A DNA stretch of 64,000 nucleotides from the NCBI GenBank assembly GCA_044238435.1, contig JBIIDH010000004.1, positions 1 through 64,000 on the forward strand, written 5' to 3'. Under the pieces are notes generated by a model. The model made no database searches and was not told the DNA's origin. It saw nothing but the letters and a program-made list of their open reading frames with translations. The position numbers and the translations under genes were made by a program. Positions within the stretch are counted from its first letter, which is position 1; each line of letters opens with the position of its first letter. Source of the DNA: VFMC01 sp044238435. GTDB taxonomy: Bacteria; Actinomycetota; Acidimicrobiia; Acidimicrobiales; Ilumatobacteraceae. Positions 1 through 8,108 of the stretch are shown here, in pieces.

Positions 1-49
1 CCAGTACGACAGCGCACAGCGCTGCCACCATCTCGCGTCGAACCATCAT
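1..49 (-). CDS. Start of a gene running off the left edge (probable signal peptide or membrane anchor)
   Basis: The reverse strand opens with two consecutive ATG codons (first bases at 49 and 46). They are followed by 14 more codons reading VRREMVAALCAVVL, a short positive stretch followed by hydrophobic residues, as in a signal peptide or an N-terminal membrane anchor. An AGGA sequence lies about 5 nt upstream of the first ATG and would serve as ribosome-binding site. Too little is present to name a family. It points the same way as mscL, 72 bp away, and may follow it on one transcript. Confidence 0.4.
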   Translation of the reverse strand, partial: MMVRREMVAALCAVVL

Positions 50-121
50 GAGCGTCCTATTCGACCCAACGGGCCGACCGGAAGCAAGTCACCTCCGATG
101 TGTCGTCGGCGACACCCGACG

Positions 122-556
122 TCAGGAGTTGCGCGACTTCAGCTCGTCGCGGATCTCGGTGAGCAGGTCGACCTGGCTGGGTCCGGCTGTGGAGAGGTCG
201 CGCTTGGTGGCTGCCCGATAGAACTTCACCAGGCCGAACACGGCGAGCGCGGTGAGCACGAAGACCACGACCTGGTTGACGAACGATCCCCACTTCACCG
301 TCTCGTAGGCCTTGCCGGCGATACCGGTGCAGTCCTGCTTGCCGGTGGGCGTGCCGTCGGGACCGAGGATGTCCTCGCACTTCACCATCAGGCCGATGAT
401 GCCCATCACGATGTCGTTGACGAACGAGTCGATCAACGCCTTGATGGCGACGCCCATGATGAAGGCAACGGCGATGGTCATCAGATCGCCCGTGATGATG
501 AAGTCCTTGAACTCTTGGATGAGGCCCTTCTTCGGCTCCTCGACTGTGTCTGCCAT
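122..556 (-). CDS. mscL: Large-conductance mechanosensitive channel MscL
   Basis: The 144-residue product forms a homopentameric membrane pore that opens under high membrane tension and releases solutes during hypo-osmotic shock. The N-terminal helix and first transmembrane segment (about residues 10-55; KEFKDFIITGD, then a small-residue-rich helix with VAFIMGVAIKALIDSFVNDIV) match the MscL signature. A periplasmic loop with two cysteines follows, then a second transmembrane helix at about 100-120 and a charged cytoplasmic helix ending in EIRDELKSR. Length is normal for the family. The ATG at 556 is preceded by an AGGGGG ribosome-binding site, so this start is preferred to the longer open frame upstream. 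The loop (PDGTPTGKQDCTG) is longer than in E. coli. Confidence 0.93.
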   Translation of the reverse strand: MADTVEEPKKGLIQEFKDFIITGDLMTIAVAFIMGVAIKALIDSFVNDIVMGIIGLMVKCEDILGPDGTPTGKQDCTGIAGKAYETVKWGSFVNQVVVFVLTALAVFGLVKFYRAATKRDLSTAGPSQVDLLTEIRDELKSRNS

Positions 557-580
557 GCGGTGACGCCCCCTGCTCGTGGT

Positions 581-597
581 TTCGGCGCCGAAGTATG
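581..597 (-). promoter_or_regulatory. Candidate mscL promoter with overlapping 12-bp palindrome
   Basis: Read toward mscL, a CATACT hexamer (597 to 592) could be a -10 box. It abuts and shares one base with a perfect 12-bp palindrome, TTCGGCGCCGAA (581-592), placed where transcription would start, about 25 nt before the ATG. The position suggests a repressor site. No clear -35 is seen. Confidence 0.35.
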
Positions 598-671
598 ACA
601 CGGCCGACCCGACCCACTGACCACCCCGAACGGGTGAGCGGCGCAGGGACGAGTCGGTAGCGTCGTGGGCG

Positions 672-2111
672 ATGACGGCCCCGTACGACCTGGTGATCGT
701 CGGCCTCGGTTCGGCCGGCCTGGCCGCAGCCGAGATGGCTGCCGGCCTGGAACTGCGCGTCGCCGCCATCGAACGCGACCGGCCCGGCGGGCACCGCCTC
801 TGGAGCGGCGAGGTGCCCGTGGCTGCACTGGCCGCCACCGCCCGCGCTGCGCATGCGATGCGCCATGCCGATCATCTCGGCCTGCGCAGCACCGATCCCT
901 TCGTCGACCTGGCGACGGTGTGGCGTCGGGTGCGCGCGGTACAGGCCGGCATCGCAGCGCAGAACGCCGCGCTCGACCGGCTGCGCGATCTCGGGGTCGA
1001 CGTGTTCATCGGCACGGGCCGGGCCGGCGACACCGAGGGTGGGGGTGCCGGAGTCGACGCGGGCGCCGTGACGATCACGGCCGCCGACAGCGACGGAGTG
1101 CCCGACCTCACCGTGTGGGGACGGTTCGTGCTGTGGTGCACCGGCAGTCGCCCCACGTTGCCACGCATCGCTGGGTTGGCCGACACATCGCACCACACCG
1201 TCGAGACGTTCTTCCACCTCGACCATCCGCCGGCGTCGATGGTGGTGCTCGGCTCGGGTGCCCACGCGGTGACGCTCGCCCAGTCGCTGCAGCGGCTGGG
1301 CGTGGCCACAACGATCGTCGCCGAGGCCCCCCGTCTGCTCCCTCACGACGAGCCGACGCTCGTCGCCCAACTCACCGCGCACCTCGTACGCGAGGGCATG
1401 TCGGTGGAGGCCGACACCTGGGTCGACTCGGTCGCACCAGTCGGCGACGGCGACAATCGCGTCCGAGTGGTGCTCGACGACGACCGCGAGGTGGTGGCCG
1501 GCGGACTGCTGGTGGTGGCGGGCCGCACACCCTGCACCGACGAGTCGGGCATCGCCACAGGTGCCGACGGCCTCGACGTCGACGTGCGGGGCCGATCGGC
1601 AGTTCGCACCGTCTACGCCGCCGGCTCGGTCACCGGACAGCACCACCATCCACATGCGTCGGTCCACGAGGCGCTGAGGGCCGTGCGCGACATGTTCCTG
1701 CCCGGTCGGCCTTCCGCCGACGACCTGGTGCCCACCTGCACCCTCACCGAACCCGCTCTCGCCCGGGTGGGCCTCACCGGCGCCGAGGCCGACACACTGC
1801 ACGGCGACGACGCCGATGTGTGGACGATGAGCCTCGACCACCTCGACCGCGCCCGCGCCGACGGCTCACCCGAGGGTGCGCTCGTGGTGGTGACGGCGAA
1901 CGAACGAGTGGTCGGCGCCCATCTGCTGGCCCCGGGGGCCGGTGAGACGATCCACGAACTCGCTCTGGCGGTTCGCCACGGCATGAAGCTCGCCGACATC
2001 GCCGCGCTCGTGCACGTGCCCACGACGGTGGCGGCAGGCATCGGCCGCTTGGCGGTCGATTCGGGCATCGAGCGCGTCCAGCGATATCGGTGGCTGCTGC
2101 GCCGAAGCTGA
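672..2111 (+). CDS. FAD/NAD(P) oxidoreductase of the dihydrolipoamide dehydrogenase fold, lacking the redox disulphide
   Basis: The 479-residue flavoprotein has the layout of class I pyridine nucleotide-disulphide oxidoreductases. It has an FAD dinucleotide fold (VIVGLGSAG, 8-16), an NAD(P) fold near residue 195 (VVLGSGAHAV), an AAG motif before the second FAD contact, and a C-terminal dimerisation domain. The family normally has CLNxGCIPSK, but here the stretch is HRLWSGEVPVA (41-51), so the two cysteines are replaced by Arg42 and Glu47. The C-terminal HxHPT...E is VHVPTT...A, so the catalytic His-Glu pair is also gone. It cannot be a lipoamide, glutathione or mycothione reductase. A quinone reductase or diaphorase role, as for cysteine-less LpdA-type proteins, is inferred. 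A TAGCGT box at 658-663, 8 nt before the ATG, suggests a leaderless mRNA. Confidence 0.8.
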   Translation: MTAPYDLVIVGLGSAGLAAAEMAAGLELRVAAIERDRPGGHRLWSGEVPVAALAATARAAHAMRHADHLGLRSTDPFVDLATVWRRVRAVQAGIAAQNAALDRLRDLGVDVFIGTGRAGDTEGGGAGVDAGAVTITAADSDGVPDLTVWGRFVLWCTGSRPTLPRIAGLADTSHHTVETFFHLDHPPASMVVLGSGAHAVTLAQSLQRLGVATTIVAEAPRLLPHDEPTLVAQLTAHLVREGMSVEADTWVDSVAPVGDGDNRVRVVLDDDREVVAGGLLVVAGRTPCTDESGIATGADGLDVDVRGRSAVRTVYAAGSVTGQHHHPHASVHEALRAVRDMFLPGRPSADDLVPTCTLTEPALARVGLTGAEADTLHGDDADVWTMSLDHLDRARADGSPEGALVVVTANERVVGAHLLAPGAGETIHELALAVRHGMKLADIAALVHVPTTVAAGIGRLAVDSGIERVQRYRWLLRRS

Positions 2112-2150
2112 GCCCGCGCTCTGACAACATCGTGGTGTGAGGCGAGCCCG

Positions 2151-3368
2151 ATGACCCCCCGGAGCCGACGCGCCAGCAGCCGACGGCGTGCGTCGCTGGC
2201 CGCTGCACTCTGCCTGCTGCTGGTGCCGGCCGCCTGCACGGTGAACCAGACCACCACCCCCACGTCGATGGTGCCGCTCATCCCGCCCGACCAACTGCCC
2301 ATCACCACCCTGGCCGCCACCACCACGACGGCTCCGAGCAGCGATCCGGACGACCCCCTCCTCGTCGCCCTCCCCCAGGGCGACTGCGCCTACGCCGATG
2401 CACCGACCGAAGGCGAACTCACCTTCGTGTTCGGCAATCGACTGTTCGGCACCACGTTCGACGCAGCAACGGTGCGGTGTCTGGCCGAACTCGAGCCGAC
2501 CCAGCGCGGGGCGATGCGCTGGTCGCCCGTGGCCAACCGGGCGCTCCTGAACCCGGGAACCGTGTTCGACGTCGGCGGCATCCGGTCGAGCGGATTCGAT
2601 CCAGCCACCACCCGCCTGGTGTGGGAGTACCCGGTCGGCGATGCACTCATCGCACCCACTCCGTCGAGCAAGACGTTGGTGAGGCGTAGCGCCACCGACG
2701 GCGGCCAGCGCACCGAGATCACGTTCCTCCCACGCACCTGGCTGGTGGCGTCGCATCCGTCGGGGCAGGCACTGCTGGCCGTGGGCCGCACCGCCGACGA
2801 CGTGACCGGCCTGTTCGCCGCCGGCCCCACCGGACAGGACGGGCGGCCGCTGCTCTTCATCGCCGGCGACCGCACCGTTCAGGAACTGGCCATCGACCCA
2901 TCGGGTCGCTCGACGTACCTCATCAGCACCCGTGGCGACTCGTTCTCGCTGCACCGCCTGTCGCTGACCGATCTCGTCCTCAGCGAGGTGTCGTCGACCC
3001 CCACCCCGCTGCTGCAGGTGACCCCGGGCCCGACGGCCTCGGCCGTCGCCTGGAAGAGCGGTCTGTGCAACAGCATCACCGACACCTGGGTGTTCGACGA
3101 GCGGATCGGCAGCGCGGTCGTTGCCGGCGTCGGCACACCGCTGGAGGGCCTGTCGGTGGCACCGCTCGGCTGGCTCGATGCCACTCGCCTGGTGGTGACG
3201 GCACGCACCTTGGGCTGCGACGGACCGGCCGATGTGTGGACCTGGAACCTGCTCGACGGCTCGGCAACACTGCTGGTGAAGAGCATCGAACTGCCTGCTC
3301 TGCGCCAACTGCAGCCCCAGGCGACGATGCCGGTGATCGACCCGGTCGCGGCGCCGCCGGCTCTCTAG
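2151..3368 (+). CDS. Predicted lipoprotein, propeller-like, unknown function
   Basis: The 405-residue protein has an arginine-rich n-region, a hydrophobic core and the lipobox VPAAC, so Cys29 would be lipidated and the protein held on the outer face of the membrane. A Thr/Pro-rich linker follows (about 30-65). The rest is beta-rich, with recurring blocks such as RLVWEYPVG, ELAIDPSGRSTYLIS and DVWTWNLLDG, reminiscent of WD40/TolB-like propeller blades. No enzyme motif was recognised. The ATG has only a weak GAGG 10 nt upstream. It follows the flavoprotein gene by 39 bp on the same strand and converges on the MFS gene with a 21-bp gap. A 13-bp direct repeat (TGATCGACCCGGT at 3334 and 3374) flanks its stop codon. 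Confidence 0.7.
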   Translation: MTPRSRRASSRRRASLAAALCLLLVPAACTVNQTTTPTSMVPLIPPDQLPITTLAATTTTAPSSDPDDPLLVALPQGDCAYADAPTEGELTFVFGNRLFGTTFDAATVRCLAELEPTQRGAMRWSPVANRALLNPGTVFDVGGIRSSGFDPATTRLVWEYPVGDALIAPTPSSKTLVRRSATDGGQRTEITFLPRTWLVASHPSGQALLAVGRTADDVTGLFAAGPTGQDGRPLLFIAGDRTVQELAIDPSGRSTYLISTRGDSFSLHRLSLTDLVLSEVSSTPTPLLQVTPGPTASAVAWKSGLCNSITDTWVFDERIGSAVVAGVGTPLEGLSVAPLGWLDATRLVVTARTLGCDGPADVWTWNLLDGSATLLVKSIELPALRQLQPQATMPVIDPVAAPPAL

Positions 3369-3389
3369 GCCGATGATCGACCCGGTGCG

Positions 3390-4658
3390 CTAGGCCTGCG
3401 CCTCGTCGAGATCCTCGAAACGGTCGATGCGGCGCAACGACGGGAAGGCTGCGCCCCATCCCACCACGATGAACAGCGTGGCGATGCCGCCGCCGACGAC
3501 TGTGGCCGGGGTACCGACCGCTTGCGCCACCACGCCGCTCTCGAACGCGCCCAGTTCGTTCGAGGCGCCGATGAAGACGTTCTCGACCGCGAGCACACGC
3601 CCGCGCTTCTCGTCGGGCGTGACGAGCGGGACCAGCGAGCTGCGGATGAACACGCTCACCATGTCGGCGGCGGCGAGCACGATCAGACTCAGGAACGCCA
3701 CGGTGTAGCTGTGCGTGAGGCCGAGCACGATGGTGGCCAGACCGAAGATCGCGACCGAGACGAGCAGCGTGACGCCCACACGGCGCCGCACCGGCCGCAC
3801 CGCCAGAGCGACAGCCATCGCCGCCGCACCGATACCGGGTGCAGCACGCAGCCAGCCGTAGGCGATGTCGCCCACTCCGAGTTGTTCTTCGGCGATGACC
3901 GGCAGCAGCGCCACGGCACCACCGAACAGCACGGCGAACAGGTCGAGCGAGATGGCGGCCAGCAGCACCGGAGTGCGCCGGATGAAGCGCAGGCCCTCCA
4001 TCGCAGAGCGCAGGCTCGGGCGCTGGTCGGCCGGCGGCGGTTCGGGCACCCGCAGGAACCGCAGACGGAACAAGCCGAGCCACCCGATGAAGATGAGCAG
4101 GGCCGACCCGGCATACGCCACCCATGGATCGATCGAGTACAGGAAGCCCGACGCCGCCGGCCCGACGATGATGGCTGCGGTCCAGGTGGCCGAGAACAGT
4201 GCGATCGTGCGCGGCAGACCGCCCTCTGGCGCCACCATGGGTGGCATCGCCCGCAGCGCCGGCGCCTGGAAGGCCCGGGCGATGCCGTACAGGAAGGCGA
4301 TGACGAACAGCGGGAACGGTTTGGTGGGGTTCGTGAGCGCATAGGCCATCAGTGCCAGCGAACCGATGAGTTCGCCACCCACGGCGAGGATGCCCACGCG
4401 GCGTCGGTCGAAGCGGTCGGCGACGGCTCCCGTGACGAGGACGAGCAGGATCGCCGGCAGGAACTCGGCGAGGCCGATGAACCCGATGTCGGCCTCGCGG
4501 CCGGTGATGTCGAACACCTGCTTCAGCAGCGCTGCCGCCTGCAGCGACACCCCGCAGTAGAGGACGAAGTTGCACACCAGCAGGCGCCGCACCGGGACCG
4601 AGCGCCACAGGTCGGCGAGGGAGTACTCGGGGCTCGGATCAGCGGTCTGGGTGTTCAC
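3390..4658 (-). CDS. MFS exporter, EntS-like (MFS_3)
   Basis: This 422-residue membrane protein has about 11-12 hydrophobic segments and the family's cytoplasmic loop motif GAVADRFDRRRVG between helices 2 and 3. It resembles MFS_3 exporters (EntS, macrolide or tetracenomycin type), which expel small molecules using the proton gradient. The substrate is unknown. The frame could begin at 4709, but that overlaps the divergent amidase. The GTG at 4658 gives the natural N-terminus (MNTQTADPSPEYS) and has a TAGCGT box at 4675-4670, 11 nt upstream. A charged tail (DRFEDLDEAQA) closes the protein. Confidence 0.85.
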   Translation of the reverse strand: MNTQTADPSPEYSLADLWRSVPVRRLLVCNFVLYCGVSLQAAALLKQVFDITGREADIGFIGLAEFLPAILLVLVTGAVADRFDRRRVGILAVGGELIGSLALMAYALTNPTKPFPLFVIAFLYGIARAFQAPALRAMPPMVAPEGGLPRTIALFSATWTAAIIVGPAASGFLYSIDPWVAYAGSALLIFIGWLGLFRLRFLRVPEPPPADQRPSLRSAMEGLRFIRRTPVLLAAISLDLFAVLFGGAVALLPVIAEEQLGVGDIAYGWLRAAPGIGAAAMAVALAVRPVRRRVGVTLLVSVAIFGLATIVLGLTHSYTVAFLSLIVLAAADMVSVFIRSSLVPLVTPDEKRGRVLAVENVFIGASNELGAFESGVVAQAVGTPATVVGGGIATLFIVVGWGAAFPSLRRIDRFEDLDEAQA

Positions 4659-4699
4659 AGCGGATCGGCACGCTACTCGCGGCGTGCTACAACCACGCC

Positions 4700-6151
4700 A
4701 TGACATCACTCGCCGACGACACCCGCTGGCTCGACGCCACCGATCAGGCCGCCCTGGTGCGCAACGGCTCGGTGAGCGCCGGCGAGCTGCTCGAGGCAGC
4801 CATCGAGCGCATCGAGGCCATCGATCCGGCGCTCAACGCGGTGAACCTGCGATGGTTCGACCACGCTCGTGACGTGGCGGCCGGGGCCCTGCCCGAGGGT
4901 CCGTTCCGGGGCGTGCCGTTCCTGCTGAAGGACCTGTGGGCCGCCTTCGACGGTCAGCCGCTGAGCAACGGCAACAAGGCGCTGCGCGCTGCGGGCTACC
5001 GCGCCGATTTCGACACCACGCTCGTCGCCCGCTTCAAGGCGGCGGGGCTGGTCATCGCCGGGCGCACCAACAGTCCCGAGTTCGGGGCGCTGCCCACCAC
5101 CGAGCCCGAGGCGTGGGGCCCCACCCGCAACCCGTGGAACACCGACCATTCGCCCGGTGGGTCGAGTGGTGGGTCGGCCGCAGCCGTGGCGGCCGGCATG
5201 GTGCCGTTCGCCCACGCCAGCGACGGCGGCGGCTCCATCCGGATCCCCGCTGCATGCTGCGGACTGGTGGGGCTGAAGACCTCGCAGGGGCGCATCACCC
5301 TCGGCCCAGCGCGTGACGAGAGCAACCTCGGCGTCGAGTTCTGCGTCAGCCGCAGTGTGCGCGACAGCGCGGCCCTGCTCGACGCGGTGCACGGCCCGGG
5401 CGTGGGCGACACGGTCATCGCGCCCGCGCCGGCCCGGCCGTACGTCGACGAGGTCGGTGCCGACCCCGGCTCGCTGCGCATCGGCCTGCTCGACCACCAC
5501 CCCTTCGGCCACGCGGTGCACGCCGACTGCGCAGCGGCGGTGAACGAGGTGGGCCTGCTGCTGGAAGGCCTGGGGCACCGGGTGGAGCGCGACTACCCGT
5601 CGGCGATGGCGAACCCGGAGTTCTCGCGTCGCTTCGGCGCGCTGTGGAGCACCAACATGGGCATGGCGATCGAGCGCATCAGCGAGCAGTTGGGCCGTGA
5701 GGTCACCGTCGACGATGTGGAGTTGCACGACTGGGCGCAGGCGCAGTTCGCCCGCCAGTTCAGCGCCACCGACTACGCCAAGGCGATGGCCGCCAACGTG
5801 ACGTTCCGTCGCGCCGTGCAGCAGTGGTGGGCGGGCGAGCAGGGCAAGGGCGCCTTCGACCTGCTGCTCACCCCCACCCTCGCCGAGCCACCCACGCGCA
5901 TCGGCGAGTTCGCCAACGATCCCGACAGCCCCATGGCGCCGCTGGTGCGCGCCGGCGGCTACGTGGCGTTCACGCCTCAGTTCAACTCGAGCGGCCAGCC
6001 TGCCATCAACCTGCCCATCGTGTGGAACGCCGCGGGCCTGCCCATCGGGGTGCAGCTCGTGGCCGCCTATGGCCGCGAGGATGTGCTGTTCCGTGTCGCC
6101 GCGCAACTCGAGCAGGCCCGCCCGTGGGCCCACCGCCGTCCGGCTGTGTGA
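4700..6151 (+). CDS. Amidase, amidase-signature family
   Basis: This 483-residue hydrolase splits C-N bonds of amides. The amidase-signature triad is intact: Lys77 (LLKDLW), cis-Ser155 in GGSSGGSAAAVAAG, and nucleophile Ser179 in DGGGSIRIPA, with the family's 24-residue spacing between the serines. Length is normal. It differs from GatA, which lies elsewhere in this window. The divergent mate is the MFS exporter, 41 bp away. A TACAAC hexamer 6 nt before the ATG is a weak leaderless -10. The substrate cannot be read from the sequence; close matches are often annotated as 6-aminohexanoate-cyclic-dimer hydrolase-like or general amidase. Confidence 0.92.
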   Translation: MTSLADDTRWLDATDQAALVRNGSVSAGELLEAAIERIEAIDPALNAVNLRWFDHARDVAAGALPEGPFRGVPFLLKDLWAAFDGQPLSNGNKALRAAGYRADFDTTLVARFKAAGLVIAGRTNSPEFGALPTTEPEAWGPTRNPWNTDHSPGGSSGGSAAAVAAGMVPFAHASDGGGSIRIPAACCGLVGLKTSQGRITLGPARDESNLGVEFCVSRSVRDSAALLDAVHGPGVGDTVIAPAPARPYVDEVGADPGSLRIGLLDHHPFGHAVHADCAAAVNEVGLLLEGLGHRVERDYPSAMANPEFSRRFGALWSTNMGMAIERISEQLGREVTVDDVELHDWAQAQFARQFSATDYAKAMAANVTFRRAVQQWWAGEQGKGAFDLLLTPTLAEPPTRIGEFANDPDSPMAPLVRAGGYVAFTPQFNSSGQPAINLPIVWNAAGLPIGVQLVAAYGREDVLFRVAAQLEQARPWAHRRPAV

Positions 6152-6178
6152 CACGCCAGCCGGGACGACCGGGCCGGC

Positions 6179-6976
6179 CTAGCGGGCGATCCAGCCTCCG
6201 TCGACGATGACGTTCTGGCCGGTCATGAACGAGCCGGCGGGCGTGGCCAGCAGCAGCAGCGCACCATCGAGTTCGTGCTCGGCGCCCATGCGCGGAATGG
6301 GTGAGTTCGCACGGATGAACTGCTGGCTGCCCTCGTCGCTGTCCATCCCCGCCGTCATCTCCGACGGGAACCAGCCCGGGCACAGCGCATTCACGCGAAC
6401 ACCCTTGCGGGCCCACTGCAACGCCATCTCACGGGTGAGGTTCACCACCGCACCCTTGCTGGCGCAGTAGTGGGCCTGTTTGATGGGGGTGGACCCGACA
6501 TGACCGAGGATCGAGGCGATGTTCACGATGCTGCCGCCGCCGTTGGCGATCATCGACGGTGAACTCAGCTTCGACAGGTGCCACAGCGCGGTGACGTTCA
6601 GTTCCATCGCTTGACGGAACGTGTCGAGGTCTTCCTCCTCGATCGACACCTTGTGGCCGATGCCGGCGTTGTTCACCAGCACGTCGATGCGACCGTAGGT
6701 GGCGAGGGTGTCGGCGACGACACGTTCGCGGTCGGCCGCCACCCCGAGGTCGGCGGCGATGGGCAGCGAACCGGGCAGTTCAACTGCCAGCGCAGCCAAC
6801 CGCTCGGCGCGCCGCGCCACCAGCACCACCCGGGCCCCGACAGCGTGCAGCACACGGGCGAAGCGGTCACCCAGCCCCGACGACGCCCCGGTGACGATGG
6901 CCACCTTGCCGTCGAGACGGAACAGCGCGAGCGGGTCGAGCAGGTCGGCGGTACGGGTGACAGGGTCGTTCGTCAT
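6179..6976 (-). CDS. Short-chain dehydrogenase/reductase
   Basis: A 265-residue classical SDR that oxidises or reduces an alcohol/ketone with NAD(P). It shows the cofactor motif TGASSGLG (29-36), NNAG (102-105), and the catalytic Ser155, Tyr170 and Lys174 (YCASK), followed by the PG motif (CPGWFPSEM). The C-terminus ends in the usual VDGGW. The start at 6976 is supported by a TACTGT box exactly 6 nt upstream (6988-6983). The gene converges on the amidase with a 27-bp gap and diverges from the small membrane protein gene. Its substrate is unknown. Confidence 0.92.
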   Translation of the reverse strand: MTNDPVTRTADLLDPLALFRLDGKVAIVTGASSGLGDRFARVLHAVGARVVLVARRAERLAALAVELPGSLPIAADLGVAADRERVVADTLATYGRIDVLVNNAGIGHKVSIEEEDLDTFRQAMELNVTALWHLSKLSSPSMIANGGGSIVNIASILGHVGSTPIKQAHYCASKGAVVNLTREMALQWARKGVRVNALCPGWFPSEMTAGMDSDEGSQQFIRANSPIPRMGAEHELDGALLLLATPAGSFMTGQNVIVDGGWIAR

Positions 6977-7066
6977 GGGCCGACAGTACCGATCGACCCC
7001 CCACGCTGCCTCGTTGTGTTGCTCTTCGATGACATCGGTTCCATCTGCATGAAATGTTCGACCCTC

Positions 7067-7094
7067 GCGGAACCATTCCGCTCTGAGCGACGTT
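7067..7094 (+). promoter_or_regulatory. ECF-sigma-type promoter with inverted repeat
   Basis: GGAACC (7069-7074), a 16-nt spacer and CGTT (7091-7094) match the promoter shape used by extracytoplasmic-function sigma factors of actinobacteria. It lies about 42 nt before the ATG of the small membrane protein at 7136. A perfect inverted repeat GCGGAA-CCA-TTCCGC (7067-7081) overlaps the -35 element. Confidence 0.5.
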
Positions 7095-7135
7095 GTATAG
7101 GCGTCGGTGCGGCTGACGAGAGGGAGGCAGAGGCG

Positions 7136-7345
7136 ATGAACGACCACACAGATCACGTCTCCACCGATTGGCATGCCATCGTGGTGCTCGGCGTGGTGGC
7201 CAGCATCGTGGCCGCACTCAGCGCCGTGGCACTGGCTGCCGTGCTGTCCGAGACCACCATCGTGGTCGGCGTCATCGTCGCCGCCTCGTTGGCGAGCTGG
7301 TTCCAGCTCGAGCACGGCTCCCGCCCCGTCGCCCGGCACCGATGA
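7136..7345 (+). CDS. Small two-helix membrane protein
   Basis: The 69-residue protein has an acidic/histidine-rich N-terminus (MNDHTDHVSTDWH), two hydrophobic segments (about 14-37 and 41-54) separated by SETT, and a short basic tail. The ATG is preceded by a strong AGGGAGG, one of the few clear ribosome-binding sites here, and the gene has its own ECF-like promoter. No family was recognised. Codon use fits the genome. The stop is 9 bp before the next gene, so read-through into the hydrolase/oxidoreductase pair is likely. An envelope-stress role is inferred from the promoter only. Confidence 0.6.
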   Translation: MNDHTDHVSTDWHAIVVLGVVASIVAALSAVALAAVLSETTIVVGVIVAASLASWFQLEHGSRPVARHR

Positions 7346-7354
7346 TGTGACACG

Positions 7355-8107
7355 ATGCGTCGCATGAGCGATGCATCGACTCCCTCTCCGCTGGTCGTGC
7401 TGGTGCACGGCGCCTGGCACGGCGCGTGGTGTTACGCCGCCCTCCAGGCCGAACTCGACGCCCGAGGCATTGCGTCGTTGGCCATCGACCTGCCCGGGCA
7501 CGGGGCGTCCACGCTGCCGCTCGGCGACCTGCACGGCGACGCCCAGCACGTGGCCGATGTGGTGGCGGCGCTCGACCGGCCGGTGGTGCTGGTGGGGCAC
7601 AGCTACGGCGGTGCCGTCATCTCCGAGGCCGCCGTACGCGTGGCACGCGAAGGCACCGGCCCGGTGCGCCATCTCGTGTACCTCACGGCGTTCACCCCCG
7701 ACGAGGGCGAGAGCATCGGCACCCTCTTGGGCGGTATGCCCCGTGTGTCGGTGTTGCTGAACGCCGCCATCACACCCCGCGACGACGGCACGAGCGTGCT
7801 CGAACCCGCCGCGGCGATTCCCGCCCTGTACGGCTCGTGCCCGCCCGCTGTGGCCGCCGCGTCGGTGGCCCGCCTGTCGCCGCAGCCGATGAGCACGTTC
7901 GGCCAACCGGTCACCGGCACGGCGCGCGCCGGCACCCCGACGACGTATGTGGTGTGCACCGAGGACCGCGCCATCGCGGTCGAGCACCAGCAGATCATGG
8001 CCACCCGCTGCGACACGGTGGTCACGCTGCACACCGATCATTCGCCGTTCGTGTCGATGGTGGCCGACACCGCCGACGCCATCGAAGCAGCGCTGGCGAG
8101 GTCGTGA
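7355..8107 (+). CDS. Alpha/beta hydrolase, methylesterase-like
   Basis: A 250-residue single-domain alpha/beta hydrolase. The oxyanion-hole segment VLVHGAWHGAWC (15-26), LPGHG, and nucleophile elbow GHSYGG (Ser83) match the group containing plant methylesterases/hydroxynitrile lyases and their bacterial relatives. Asp204 (TEDRAI) and His229 (TDHSPF) complete the triad. A second in-frame ATG at 7364 is possible; neither start has a good ribosome-binding site. The stop codon is 1 nt before the start of the LLM oxidoreductase, implying coupled translation and a shared substrate pathway. Confidence 0.85.
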   Translation: MRRMSDASTPSPLVVLVHGAWHGAWCYAALQAELDARGIASLAIDLPGHGASTLPLGDLHGDAQHVADVVAALDRPVVLVGHSYGGAVISEAAVRVAREGTGPVRHLVYLTAFTPDEGESIGTLLGGMPRVSVLLNAAITPRDDGTSVLEPAAAIPALYGSCPPAVAAASVARLSPQPMSTFGQPVTGTARAGTPTTYVVCTEDRAIAVEHQQIMATRCDTVVTLHTDHSPFVSMVADTADAIEAALARS

Positions 8108-8108
8108 C

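Noticed and set aside
57..1841. A 594-codon minus-strand open frame across mscL and the flavoprotein gene
   Set aside because: It crosses two well-supported genes and the translation is low in hydrophobic order and lacks any domain.
3390..4709. Longer MFS protein starting at 4709
   Set aside because: The extra 17 residues (MSWRGCSTPRV...) are unlike the family, cover the TAGCGT promoter box and overlap the divergent amidase start.
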